A stretch of 8,824 nucleotides of DNA from CAYWFP01 sp964457365 (GCA_964457365.1 CAYWFP010000130.1:1-8824), one strand, 5' to 3'. Positions 1 through 7,993 are shown, counted from the first letter of the stretch. Translations and numbers: made by a program. The notes: generated by a model not told the origin, from the sequence alone.

Positions 1-450
1 GCTTCCATCATAGCCAGTAGTCCACACGAAAGTGAACAAGCCACTTTCAGGGGCTGTCTCGATGAATTCTGCTCGATAGGCCGTCACAAAGCCATCCCCC
101 AAATCATAGCCGTAGTGCACTAACGCCTTGTCCACATCACCAGTAAGGCCAGAGAACTGCTCAATGATGATGCGCGTGGGCACATCAGTAATTGCATGAA
201 TACCGTAGAACACAGACCTGTCAATCTCATCCACGTTCTCTACCAGAACTGCGCCGCCAGACACAGGAACTTCATCTCCTTCGTAGAACGTAACAGAATC
301 CCTTGTCGTGGCAGTAGGGTTGCACGAAATGAGGATATTGTGCCTAACCTCTACGGCTGAACTAATTGCATCCGATGGTTCAACACCCCCAACCCCAGCC
401 CGAAACACCCTCGAATCCTCCCCCGTCTCGGTATACACATTCTCGCCGAA
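1..450. other. Lower-GC segment inside the giant gene
   Basis: By hand count, positions 1-420 contain 214 G+C (51%), while 421-660 contain 169 of 240 (70%). The reading frame continues without interruption. The codons TTA (123), TCA (360) and CTA (486) all occur in the first 490 bases and then are absent until a CTA at 5292. The shift marks a mosaic boundary at about 430-490, roughly residue 2082. Confidence 0.75.
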
Positions 451-3400
451 CTGCATGACGGCGCCGTCGGGGTAGGTGAGCGTTAGCGTGGTCTTGACCA
501 TGTCGGGCCTGTCCGGATCCAGGGCCAGCGCGCCGTTCACGAGCGGCTCCCACGCGGCGGTGCCGTCGGGCTGGGCGCGCAGGACATGCGTGATCGTCAG
601 CGCCGCCGTCGTCCCGTCGAAGAAGTCCCCGGCGAAGACGCCGGAGGCCGGCGCGGTCTCCGTCAGCGCCGGGTCGTCGACCAGCGGCTCGTGCGCGCCC
701 AGATACAATTGTACCGCCTCGGCACCGCCCGCCGCAAGGTCCGCGGGCAGGAAGAGGCTCGCGTCCAGTACCTCCGGCGTCGGGTCGGCGAGCACCGCGC
801 GGTAGAGGTTGCTGTCCGCTTCCGTTTCATTGAAACGCACGATCCGCTCGACGGTTCGGCCGGAGATGACATACGAGAACCGCGCGCGAAGGTTTTCGCG
901 GACGTTGTCGCGCGAGCGCGGCGCGCGCAGCAGCGTGATCTCGCAGGGCCGGCCGTTGACGGTGCCGTAGAAGACCGGGCGGCGCTGTTGGCGGGCAAGG
1001 TCGGCAGACCACGCCGCCAGCTCCCGCAGATACGCGCGAAGCTCGCGAAGATAGGCCCGGAATTCACGCCACCCGCCACCGGTCCACTCCGTCGGCTGCG
1101 GCGGATTGTCCAGAAGCGGCAGGTTCTCGACAAGCTCGGAGTCACCGTCTTCGGGCTCACGCTCGCCGCGGTAGAAGCGGATGGAATCCTCCCGCGTCAG
1201 CAGGAGCGGCTCGGGGACATAGATATTGAGGACCACGTCCTCGCCCATGCCGCCGGCGCCATTGCTTCCTCCGGTACCGGGGATCTCGCGCTGCTCCAGC
1301 GTCACCGCCACCTCGGCGAAGCCGGTGTTGCCGGCGGCGTTCTCGGAGGTCTCGACGCGGACGATATGCGTGCCGGCTTCGGCCGGGAAGCTGACCGAGG
1401 TGCTGGCGCGCCCTTCGTACGGATGCTGCCGCCAGAAGCCGGAGACGCCGGCCTCGACATTGTTCAGCGCCACGGTCGAGCCGGTCCCGCCGTCGACGCT
1501 GACGGAGATGCTCTCGATATCCGCACCGCCGCCGCGCGGGACGTTGTCGGCGATGGGGTCGAGCACGACGATGTTCTCCAGGTTCACGGTGCACGTATCG
1601 CCGGTGACACTGGCCGTGGCCGAGCCGATCTCCACCGTCGGTCGCGGATCGCTCACGCCGACGAAATCGGTCGGCACGCGCTCGGCGTCGTAATTCGGGC
1701 TCTCCGCGTCGTAGTAGTCCTCGGCCGGGATGACAAACTCCATCACGATCACCGTCGCCGTGGCCAGGTCGCCCCCGCGCCAGTCGCACGTGCCTTCGAA
1801 GTCGAATTCGATCCCGATGCGATGCGTGCCGGGCTTGATGCCTTCGGCGAAGAGCCGCAGCGTCTTCGCGTCGATTCGGTTGTCCTCGCTCTCGGCCGTG
1901 GCCGAGTCGTCCTCGACGGTGAGCTGCTCCCAGGTGTAGACCGCCGACTCGTCCTCGCTCTCGTCGTGCAGGTTGCGGCAGGGCTTGATGTAGTCGCCGC
2001 CGGCGTTCGCGGGATTCCCGTCGCGCCTCACCCACGCGTCCTTTGTCCACAACCGCAGCGCCCCCCAGTCCTCGTCCTCCGGATTCCCCGGCCCGGGCTG
2101 GTAAACATACGGCTCTTCCTCGCCGTCGCCCACGCGCTGCACCTGCGACGGGTCCGCCGCGGAGTAGGTAAAGCGCACCTTCGTCTCCGGCGGCACCGCC
2201 GCGATATCCGCGAGGTCCAGCTCCACCACCACCCGCGCGAAACGGTCCAGATCGCACGGGTCGGCCGTATCGTCGTCGCCGTTCTTGTCTGTCGGCGAGA
2301 TCTCCCCGCTCTCCTCCTCGAATCGGCCGTAGCCGTCGGCGAAGTCCGGCACGCCGTCCTCGTCGAAGTCGTCCAGATGCGCGCCGAAGATCTTCCCCGG
2401 CTCCTTCACCTCGACGTTGTCCTCCTCTTCGGTGCGCTCGGGGTCCAGCTCGTCCGGGTTGCCGTCCTCTTCGAGCACGTTCGGGCGGGTGTTGTCGCTG
2501 TCCACATCCATATCCACGCCGAAGACGCTGAACGGCTCGTCGTCGGTCACGGTCCAGCGTTTCACCGGCGAGACATAGTCGTCGGCCTTGTGATGATGCG
2601 CCTGCTCGTACTCCTCGCGCGCCTTGACGACGATCACCTCCTCACCGAAGACCACCACCTTCAGATCGTCCCGCGCCTCGCTCGGGCACAGCCCGTACAG
2701 ATACAGCACCGCGTCGTGGAAGCCCTCGCCGTCGCTGCCGGGAAGCGGCTGCGCCTGCAGGCGAAGATAGATCACCCGCTCGGCCGGGACCGCCTCGTTC
2801 CCGTCCTCGTCCGGATCTCCCTCCCAGACGAAGACCCCCGCGTCCCCGCGGTCCTCGAAGATCGCCGTATCGGAATCGCTCAGCCACGCATTCGGCGTCT
2901 TGCCGCCCACGGCATCGGCCACGGTCACGCCGACGTTGACCTCGGTGCCGGGCCTGGCGCGGAAGGTGATGTGAATCGGCGTCGGGTTGGCCGTGCCGAC
3001 CGCGCCCTCGTGCACCGTGCGCCGGTACACCTCGCCCTCCCCGTAGCCCTCCACCGGGTAGACGTTCACGCCCGCGCCGAAGGGGAAGCGGTCGCGCGAA
3101 GATATATCTTCTTCGCCGGTATACCCGTCCACTTCCAGACGCCCCACGTTCACCGCCCCCGGCGCGATCGCCTCGTGACTCGCGCCCCAGAGCGAATACT
3201 TCGTCTGGGTGGTCTGGTTGCTGAAGATGCCGCCCGGCCGCGAGTTGTCGACGATGTAGCGCCCCGTCTTCTCGCCCTTGATCGCGTCGTCGCCGCCGAT
3301 CACCACGTCCATCGCCCCGAACATGTTCCCCTTGTGGAAGCCATGGTCGGTGAACTGCGGATTGAACGTCGGGGCGAAGATTCCGTCCCGGGTATCCACC

Positions 3401-6400
3401 TCGGTGCAGACGAAATCCCAGTGATTGGGGTAGATGTTCGCCGCCGGATAGCTGTAGGGCAGCCCGCCCGCCCAGTCGATCCTTCCGGGCGTCATCGTCA
3501 CCTCGTCCCGGTCGGCGTACCCGTTGTCCATCACCGCCGCGCCGCCCCACATCCTGCCGGGCTTGAGCTTGGTGCCGAAGGTCTGCCCGTTCCAGTCGCT
3601 GCCCCGCTGCACGAACGAAGTGTACCAGCGGTTCGGCAGCGGCTCGTCGACGATATACCCGCCCTCGAAGAACGCCGTCTCCAGCGAGGCCGAATCGTAG
3701 CCCGAGGCGAGGATGCGCGAGGTCCAGCGCCCGTCGATCTTCCCGTTCTCCTGCCGGTCCCAGACCTGGAAGATCTGCCTGCCGTTCTCGTCCAGGTTCG
3801 GCTCGTTCTCGCGCGCCAGCTCGTGCGTCAGCTCCCGCTGCAGGTACAGCCCCGCGCCGACGCCCATCTCGAAGGGATTGATCAGCCCGAAGGTGCTGCT
3901 GATGATCTCCTCGGGCGAATTGATCTGCACGGCCTTGACCGTGTAGCAGAGCGGCCGCGTATCGGGCGAGAGCAGCACCTCCAGCTCCACCTCCCCGTTC
4001 TCGTCCAGCTCCCGCGAATGCAGACGCAGCGTCGACTCGCCGTTTCTCAGAAATACCGAGTTCGGAACAATGCTGTGGAACTCGTAAAACAGCCCCTCCT
4101 CCTCGGAAGACTCCGGCTTGTCGTTGTCCACCACCGTCCGCGGCTCCACCCGCACGCGCACCAGCCCGCGCTTGAAACCGTCCTCCTCCAGCGTCACGCC
4201 GACGAATCGCCGGCTCAGGTGCACGAAGACGAACGACCGCAGCTTCTCCACCGCGCAGATGGGGCCGGTCTCGCCGCCGATGCGCGCGATGACGCCGGCG
4301 TTATCATCCTTGACCTTCGGACGCAGAAACAGCCGCGCGCCCCCGGCCTCGGGCTCCTTCACCCGGACGTCCAGGTCGATCCCGGTAAAGGCCAGGTCGG
4401 CACAGACACCGCCCTCGATACCGATCGACTTCTCGCGCTCGAAATCCACCTCGCACGCGATCGGCCCGCCGAAGTCCACCGCCACCACGCAGACCGCCAG
4501 ACTCCCGGTCACCACCCCGTCGGCCTTCGCCGTCACGATATACTCGCCCGCGTCCGCATACCTCACCGCGAAGGTCTCGCCGTTGCCGCCGGTGTATTCG
4601 TATGCTTCGTCGCCGTCGGCATCGATCGAGATCGACGACGCGCCCTCCTGCCACGCGCCCAGCAGCAGGCTGTCGCCCTCGCGGATCACGATCCGGTCGG
4701 CCGAGTCCGAACCGATATACGTCGGCGTCCACGTCACCGGCTGCGTCACCACCTCCTCGCCGTTGCCGTCGACGGTGACGGGCGTGGCGCCTTCCTCGTA
4801 CAACGCCACGTTCGCGTACCAGAAACGCTCGCCCACGAATGCCGGCTCGACCGCCCCCGCGGCCCCGCCGGTGATGGTGATCGGCTTCCGCACGCCGCCC
4901 TGCTGCCAGCCTTCGATGCTCACCGGAGAGACCGCGCTGCCCGTCGGGATATGCACGCCCGCCGCCGGCGAGAAGATCCAGTTGACGTTGCCCCCGAGAT
5001 CCTTGCAGCCGACGGTCCCGTCGATCGGCGCGGCGCTGCTGCTCGCGTCGCTGTCGCTGACGCGCACGTGGCTCGCCGACTGCGGGCCCTTGTTCATGAA
5101 CCGGAACTGCCACGCCCGCTCCCGGTCGTGGCTGCGCAGAATGACCGGATCGCTCTCCGAGCCGGTAAACGCGAACGAATCGGCCTGCAGCCGCCGCCCG
5201 GCCTGGAAGGTGACCGTGCAGCTCTGCTCGATGCGGAATGCCTTCGCCGTGAGATGACTGTGGAAACGGGCCGAGGCGCCGCTCAGTACTAGCGAATCGA
5301 AACGCGCCGCCGCGTTCAGGATCATCGTGCCGGCCGCGGCCTCCACTTTCGAGAACGCGAAGTTGTTCGGCGCCAGCAGCTCCTGCGCCCCCGGACCGGC
5401 CAGCCGGATCGTCCCCGTACCCGGATCGAACCCCGCCCCGTTCTCGCGGATGTCGAAGTATCCGCCGCAGACGGTGATCGTCCTCTCCCCCGCGCGCAGC
5501 ACCCCCGGGTAATCCGCGGCGATCAGCAGGTCCTGCACCTCCGCGTCCGTGTCCAGGATGCAGTCGCTCGCCGCCAGGCTCTTGAAGAAGACGCGGGTAT
5601 TCCCCGTCGGCACCGCATTGGTCGACCAGTTGCCAGGCGTCGACCAGTTGTCGTCCTCCGGGGCCAGCCCCGTCCAGATCGCCAGCTCGTCCCCGTGCAG
5701 CGCCGCCACCTCGTCCACGTCCAGCACGCGGTTGTAGATCCGCACGTCGTCGATGTTGGCGTGCGCCGACCAGCGCCACTCGTCCGCCTCCGGCGCGGCG
5801 ATGCCGATGCGCCACGGAAGCTGGTTATACTCCTTCGACGGGCGCGTGTTCCAGTCACGGAAGCCCGCCAGCGCGCCGTCGACGTAGATCCGCGAATACC
5901 CCGTGGCAATGTCGATGGTCGCCACCACGTGATACCACTGCCCCGGCTCGTACTCCCCTTGCGTCTTCACGCCCCACCAGCCCGGACCCTCCGTCCAGTG
6001 GTCCATCTGGAAATGCTTGTCCCGCAGATACACCAGACCCGAGTGCTGACCCTCCTTCATGCACAGGGCGTACGCGGCCAGGTTCTGCTCGCCCTCGCCG
6101 GGCGGCACCGACAAGGGCTTCACCCACAGCGAGATCGAGTAGTCGCTCTCCTGCACGTTCTCCAGTGCCGGCGAGTTGGGAATCTCGATATGACCGTTGT
6201 TCGCGCCGTCGCCGGCCAGGAAACGGTACGAACCGCCGTGCGCGCCGCCGTCGTCACCACCTTCCGCAGCGACGCGAAGTCGTTGGCGCCGTAAATCCCC
6301 TGGTCGCCGCCGGTCAGATCGAGAAGCCCCGTCGCCCGCAGCGTCCCGCCGCCGCGCCTCCAGTCGCCCCCGAGCGCGATCGTATGCCCGCCATCCTCCA

Positions 6401-6692
6401 GAACCCCGCCGGCAAGCTCCAGATCGCCCGTCACCGTCAGCGTTTTCGCCAGCGTTACCGTTCCAGTGTAAGCGGCCGGCTGTCTCCAACCGCTTAGCTC
6501 CGCCGTCAGGTCCCACTCCAGATCCCCCGACTGCAGCACCACCGTATCGCCGTCCACGGGGAGCGCGTTGTCCTGCCAGTTGGCCGGGTTCGAGGCCGAC
6601 CTGTCCGCCGCCCCGGTCCAGATCCGTTCCGCGCCCTGCGCGACACTCAGCCACAACGCCGCGATCAGAGTCAGCCCGATCAGTCTGCGCAT
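1..6692 (-). CDS. Giant secreted multidomain surface protein, 3' end beyond window, with a frameshift near 6255
   Basis: The ATG at 6692 is preceded by a Shine-Dalgarno sequence and encodes a signal peptide (MRRLIGLTLIAALWLSVAQG), so export through Sec is expected. Frame one covers residues 1-146. The downstream frame (codons ending at positions 1 mod 3) has no stop from 6726 down to 1. I checked it triplet by triplet, giving at least about 2231 residues after joining at about 6255. Order, in joined numbering: beta module 1 (24-146); LamG (about 152-334, with WYHVV, RIYVDG and DDVRIYNR); beta module 2 (339-574); unassigned region (about 575-1390); acidic belt with DFDEDGVPD (1442-1450); beta-rich region (about 1475-1680); Ig-like domain (1685-1800); degenerate repeats from 1832 to the edge. 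LamG domains often bind glycans, so adhesion or polysaccharide contact is likely, but this is inference. Similar giant PVC proteins sometimes end in RHS repeats; that part is not visible. The gene may be broken, or the missing base may be an assembly error. Confidence 0.85.
25..309 (-). repeat. Degenerate repeat B of the giant protein (residues about 2129-2223)
   Basis: The repeat starts TTRDSVTFYEGDEVP, continues GGAVLVENVDEIDRSVFYG, and ends FIETAPESGLFTFV. It matches repeat A at the same landmarks but lacks the helical insertion. It is encoded in the lower-GC segment, so the two copies differ markedly in base composition. More copies may lie beyond the left edge. Confidence 0.65.
790..1200 (-). 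repeat. Degenerate repeat A of the giant protein (residues about 1832-1968)
   Basis: The repeat starts LTREDSIRFYRGEREP, passes LVEN and VFYG, and ends FNETEADSNLYRAVL. It aligns by eye with repeat B (25-309) at TR.DS..FY.G, LVEN, VFYG and the terminal ET...S..[FY] motif. Between LVEN and VFYG it carries 49 residues where repeat B has 7, so it has an insertion of about 42 residues. Confidence 0.65.
1018..1059 (-). repeat. Two tandem heptads RAYLREL in the giant protein
   Basis: Residues 1879-1892 read RAYLREL twice in tandem. The two 21-base units (1039-1059 and 1018-1038) encode identical residues, yet five of the seven codons differ, all at third positions (Arg, Ala, Leu, Arg, Leu). The surrounding sequence WREF...AAWSADLARQ is predicted helical and amphipathic, unusual inside this beta-rich protein. 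Confidence 0.8.
1294..1641 (-). other. Ig-like beta-sandwich domain (residues about 1685-1800)
   Basis: The segment from PTVEIGSATASVTGDTCTV to FAEVAVTLE has the classic spacing of a bacterial Ig-like domain. ESISVSVDGG is followed by a Phe/Trp-containing loop (GVSGFWRQ), then AGTHIVRVETSENAAGNTG, where the G.H.V.V.T.D.AGN motif precedes the last strand. A Gly-rich linker (GTGGSNGAGGMG) follows. The exact family is not assigned. Confidence 0.6.
2086..4971 (-). other. Central region of the giant protein, mostly unassigned, with an acidic belt
   Basis: Residues about 575-1536 contain no domain I can name with confidence. Visible landmarks are SISIDADGDEAYEYTGG and GEYIVTAKADG (an Ig or PKD-like flavour near 670-720), a stretch rich in Trp, Tyr, Asn and Gly near 1040-1110 (MWGGAAVMDNGYADRDE, YSYPAANIYPNHWDF), and strongly acidic sequence from about 1390 onward (DMDVDSDN, EEDGNPDELDPERTEEED). 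The frame is open throughout and lacks TTA, CTA and TCA codons, consistent with real GC-rich coding sequence. Confidence 0.6.
2344..2370 (-). other. Thrombospondin-3-like calcium-binding motif
   Basis: Residues 1442-1450 read DFDEDGVPD, an exact DxDxDGxxD match to the calcium loop of thrombospondin type 3 repeats. PGKIFGAHLD precedes it and FADGYGRF follows. Only one perfect copy is seen, but the flanks are very acidic. Calcium-dependent rigidity of a surface stalk is the usual role. Confidence 0.6.
4972..5679 (-). repeat. Beta module 2 of the giant protein (IWTG...GGNVNWIF), full-length copy
   Basis: Residues 339-574 begin IWTGLAPEDDNWSTPGNW and end GCKDLGGNVNWIF. Between these lie repeated short strands (CILDTDAEVQDLLI, GTIRLAGPGAQELL, MILNAAARFDSLVLSG, AFRIEQSCTVTFQAG). 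The closing GGN.NW.F signature recurs in secreted PVC-group proteins as I recall them; I could not search to confirm. Module 1 is a shorter relative. Confidence 0.65.
5692..6240 (-). other. LamG / concanavalin A-like lectin domain (residues about 152-334)
   Basis: The segment opens GGSYRFLAGDGANNGHIEIP and contains the hallmark strands SISLWVKPL, GQWYHVVATID, SRIYVDGALAG, WRIGIA and ANIDDVRIYNRVLDVDEVAALHG. This is the pattern of the LamG_3 family, whose members form jelly-roll sandwiches and frequently bind carbohydrate. The length of about 180 residues is normal for the family. It sits between the two IWTG modules. Confidence 0.88.
6240..6265 (-). other. Frameshift site in the giant gene (one base apparently missing)
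   Basis: The upstream frame reads NDFASLRKVV and then degenerates into TTAARTAVRTVSW, ending at a TGA at 6120-6122. The downstream frame reads DDGGAHGGSYRF and enters a clean LamG domain. On the minus strand the junction is GTGGTGACGAC. Adding one G (GTGGTGGACGAC) restores a continuous KVVDDGGAHGG. The region is very GC-rich and repetitive (GACGACGGCGGCGCG), which favours either replication slippage or a sequencing/assembly error. I see no classic slippery heptamer, so programmed frameshifting is less likely. Confidence 0.8.
6255..6623 (-). repeat. Beta module 1 of the giant protein (IWTG...NW type), truncated copy
   Basis: Residues 24-146 begin IWTGAADRSASNPANW and continue with short alternating strands (VVLQSGDLEWDL, TVTLAKTLTVTG, HTIALGGDW), as expected for a secreted beta-helix or beta-sandwich domain. 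It matches module 2 (339-574) at its start (IWTG, NW, VP) and at GANDFASLRKV, which pairs with APNNFAFSKVE. Unlike module 2 it lacks the second half, because LamG follows directly. Confidence 0.65.
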
Positions 6693-6696
6693 CACT

Positions 6697-6704
6697 CTCC
6701 CCTT
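6697..6704 (-). promoter_or_regulatory. Ribosome binding site for the giant gene
   Basis: AAGGGGAG lies four bases before the ATG at 6692. It decides the start: an in-frame ATG at 6881 also exists, but only the 6692 start places the hydrophobic signal peptide at the N-terminus. Confidence 0.65.
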
Positions 6705-6852
6705 TTCCCGCAAATCGCTTTCTCGATCATCCGTGGCGGCATCCGCCCGGCATCGCCGAACGCACCGCAGACATGCCCCGGTCCCGATGCCTGAAACGAC
6801 GCCCTGCCCGAATGACTGCTTGTGTATCCGTAATATCCGACAGTCGAGAGCA

Positions 6853-6881
6853 CTTCTACCACGGGCGGGATTTCGGGTCAA
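6853..6881 (-). promoter_or_regulatory. Candidate sigma-70-type promoter for the giant gene
   Basis: On the minus strand TTGACC (6881-6876) is separated by exactly 17 bases from TAGAAG (6858-6853). These match the consensus at five and four of six positions. Transcription would start near 6846, giving a leader of about 155 bases. The leader contains a small GC hairpin (GGCGG-ATG-CCGCC, 6735-6747) about 43 bases before the start codon, which may be chance in GC-rich DNA. Confidence 0.35.
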
Positions 6882-7003
6882 TCGGGAATCCGATGAGGGT
6901 TGCGCAAGAATTCACAACGTCTTGTCGGTGCGGGATATGGAAATTCAGAAAAAGGATTCCGGCGCTTTCGGGACGGTGTGGATGCGGAGAGGCCGCCGTC
7001 GCG

Positions 7004-7993
7004 CTACTCCGGAAAACGCCTCTTCAGCTTCTCCAGGCTCTTACCGGCGAAGAGATTAACATACCGGTGTTCGCTCGCCCCGCGGCACTTCTCCAGGACC
7101 GCCACGCTCTCGGCACGCCCGATCACCCCCAGCGCCTGCACCGCCGCCACCCGCACCCGCGCCGGCTCCTTCGTATCCGCCGCCAGCGCCTCCGCCTTCC
7201 CGGCGAGTTCGATCAGCTCCAGCAGCATCGACGCACGCAGCCCGCTCTCGGTCAGACCCGCCTCGCCGGAATCGAACGCGCTCTCGATCGCCTCGACCGT
7301 CTGCGCATATGCCGTCGGGTTCCGGGTGAGCCACTGCTTCTCCTGCGCCAGCTCCGCCAGCGAGTAGACCGCCTGGTGACGCACCGCCGGGTCGCCCCCT
7401 CTCGCCGCCGCCTGCAGCGCCTTCACCCCCGGCTCGCCGCCGTGATGCGCCACCACGCTCTTCAAGTGCTGCACGCAGTAGCCGCGCCACTGCTCCGGCT
7501 GCTCAGGATCCCCGCTCATGCCCAGGTAATCCCCGGCCAGCCAGTCCGGGTTCGCCCGGTCCAGGCGGTTGGCGACTTCGTTGCGCAGAACCAGCTCGCG
7601 CTTCTTCTGCCACAGCAGCCACCGGAGCGCCCGCAGCGTCTCGCCCTCGTCATCAAGCTTGACGTCCCGGACCGCGTCCATCTGCTCGCCAAGCGACGCC
7701 ATCGACGTCGACGGCTGCTGCAGCACGGCCAGCGCAGGCGGGAAGAATTCGGGTTTGCCGACCGGGCTGACAGCCGTATCCGCAGCGTGATCCGCTTCGC
7801 CGGAAGGTACATCTTGCCCGGCCCGGTCCGCTGTGGCACGCTCCGCCGCCTGCTCTTCCGGTGACGTCTGCCCGCTCGTGTCTAACGCCGAATCCGCTTG
7901 CGACGCGCCGCCTCCGGAGAACACGCCCAGCCCGTACGCCGCCAGCAGCCCGACAGCCATCAGCCCCAGAAACGCCACCGCCGTCCTGTACAT
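7004..7993 (-). CDS. Membrane-anchored HEAT-repeat protein
   Basis: This gene encodes 329 residues. Residues 5-25 (AVAFLGLMAVGLLAAYGLGVF) form one hydrophobic segment without a clear cleavage site, so a membrane anchor is more likely than a released signal peptide. Residues about 28-100 are a low-complexity Ala/Ser/acidic linker. From about 115 the protein is helical with HEAT-like pairs: LRALRWLLWQ with LVLRNEVANRL, VKALQAAARGGDPAVRHQAVYSLAELA, a degenerate pair around 225-265, and EPARVRVAAVQALGVIGRAESVAVLEKC. HEAT arrays are protein-binding scaffolds, and I see no catalytic motif. The fold suggests the array lies outside the cytoplasmic membrane, but the topology is inferred. The start is fixed by AAGGAGG (8006-8000) six bases upstream. 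The gene is co-directional with the giant gene 311 bases downstream; a functional link is possible but unproven. Confidence 0.85.
   Translation of the reverse strand: MYRTAVAFLGLMAVGLLAAYGLGVFSGGGASQADSALDTSGQTSPEEQAAERATADRAGQDVPSGEADHAADTAVSPVGKPEFFPPALAVLQQPSTSMASLGEQMDAVRDVKLDDEGETLRALRWLLWQKKRELVLRNEVANRLDRANPDWLAGDYLGMSGDPEQPEQWRGYCVQHLKSVVAHHGGEPGVKALQAAARGGDPAVRHQAVYSLAELAQEKQWLTRNPTAYAQTVEAIESAFDSGEAGLTESGLRASMLLELIELAGKAEALAADTKEPARVRVAAVQALGVIGRAESVAVLEKCRGASEHRYVNLFAGKSLEKLKRRFPE

Larger units (their letters stand above)
6693..7003. other. Intergenic region between the HEAT-repeat gene and the giant gene
   Basis: This stretch of 311 bases has no gene I can support. It is less GC-rich than its flanks and holds the candidate promoter and the ribosome binding site of the giant gene. 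Downstream of the HEAT gene there is a T-run (CCTTTTT at 6956-6950, minus strand), preceded only by a weak imperfect hairpin (GACGG...CCGTC). I do not call a terminator. Confidence 0.5.

Noticed and set aside
586..5292. Plus-strand open frame of 1568 codons
   Set aside because: It lies exactly codon-on-codon opposite the giant minus-strand gene. It exists only because that gene avoids TTA, CTA and TCA codons. Its translation is Arg/Val/His/Ala-rich with no domain or signal, and the opposite strand gives convincing domains.
4304..5815. Minus-strand open frame of 503 codons, and similar long frames at 2642-3550 and 1157-2257
   Set aside because: They are out-of-frame shadows of the giant gene with Gly/Arg-rich nonsense composition. 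The true frame through the same bases encodes module 2, the acidic belt and other clear domains.
6240..6265. Programmed ribosomal frameshifting
   Set aside because: No slippery heptamer or obvious downstream pseudoknot is visible, and one missing G explains the shift more simply. I keep it only as a minor alternative.
6690..6881. Upstream in-frame ATG at 6881 as the start of the giant gene
   Set aside because: It would bury the signal peptide behind 63 residues, and the candidate -35 element overlaps it. The ATG at 6692 has a Shine-Dalgarno sequence and a clean signal peptide.
6940..7003. Rho-independent terminator after the HEAT gene
   Set aside because: A T-run is present, but the only stem before it is short, imperfect and about 20 bases away.
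6197..7864. Plus-strand open frame of 555 codons
   Set aside because: It runs opposite the start of the giant gene, the intergenic region and most of the HEAT gene, and its product is Arg/Pro-rich without any recognisable feature.
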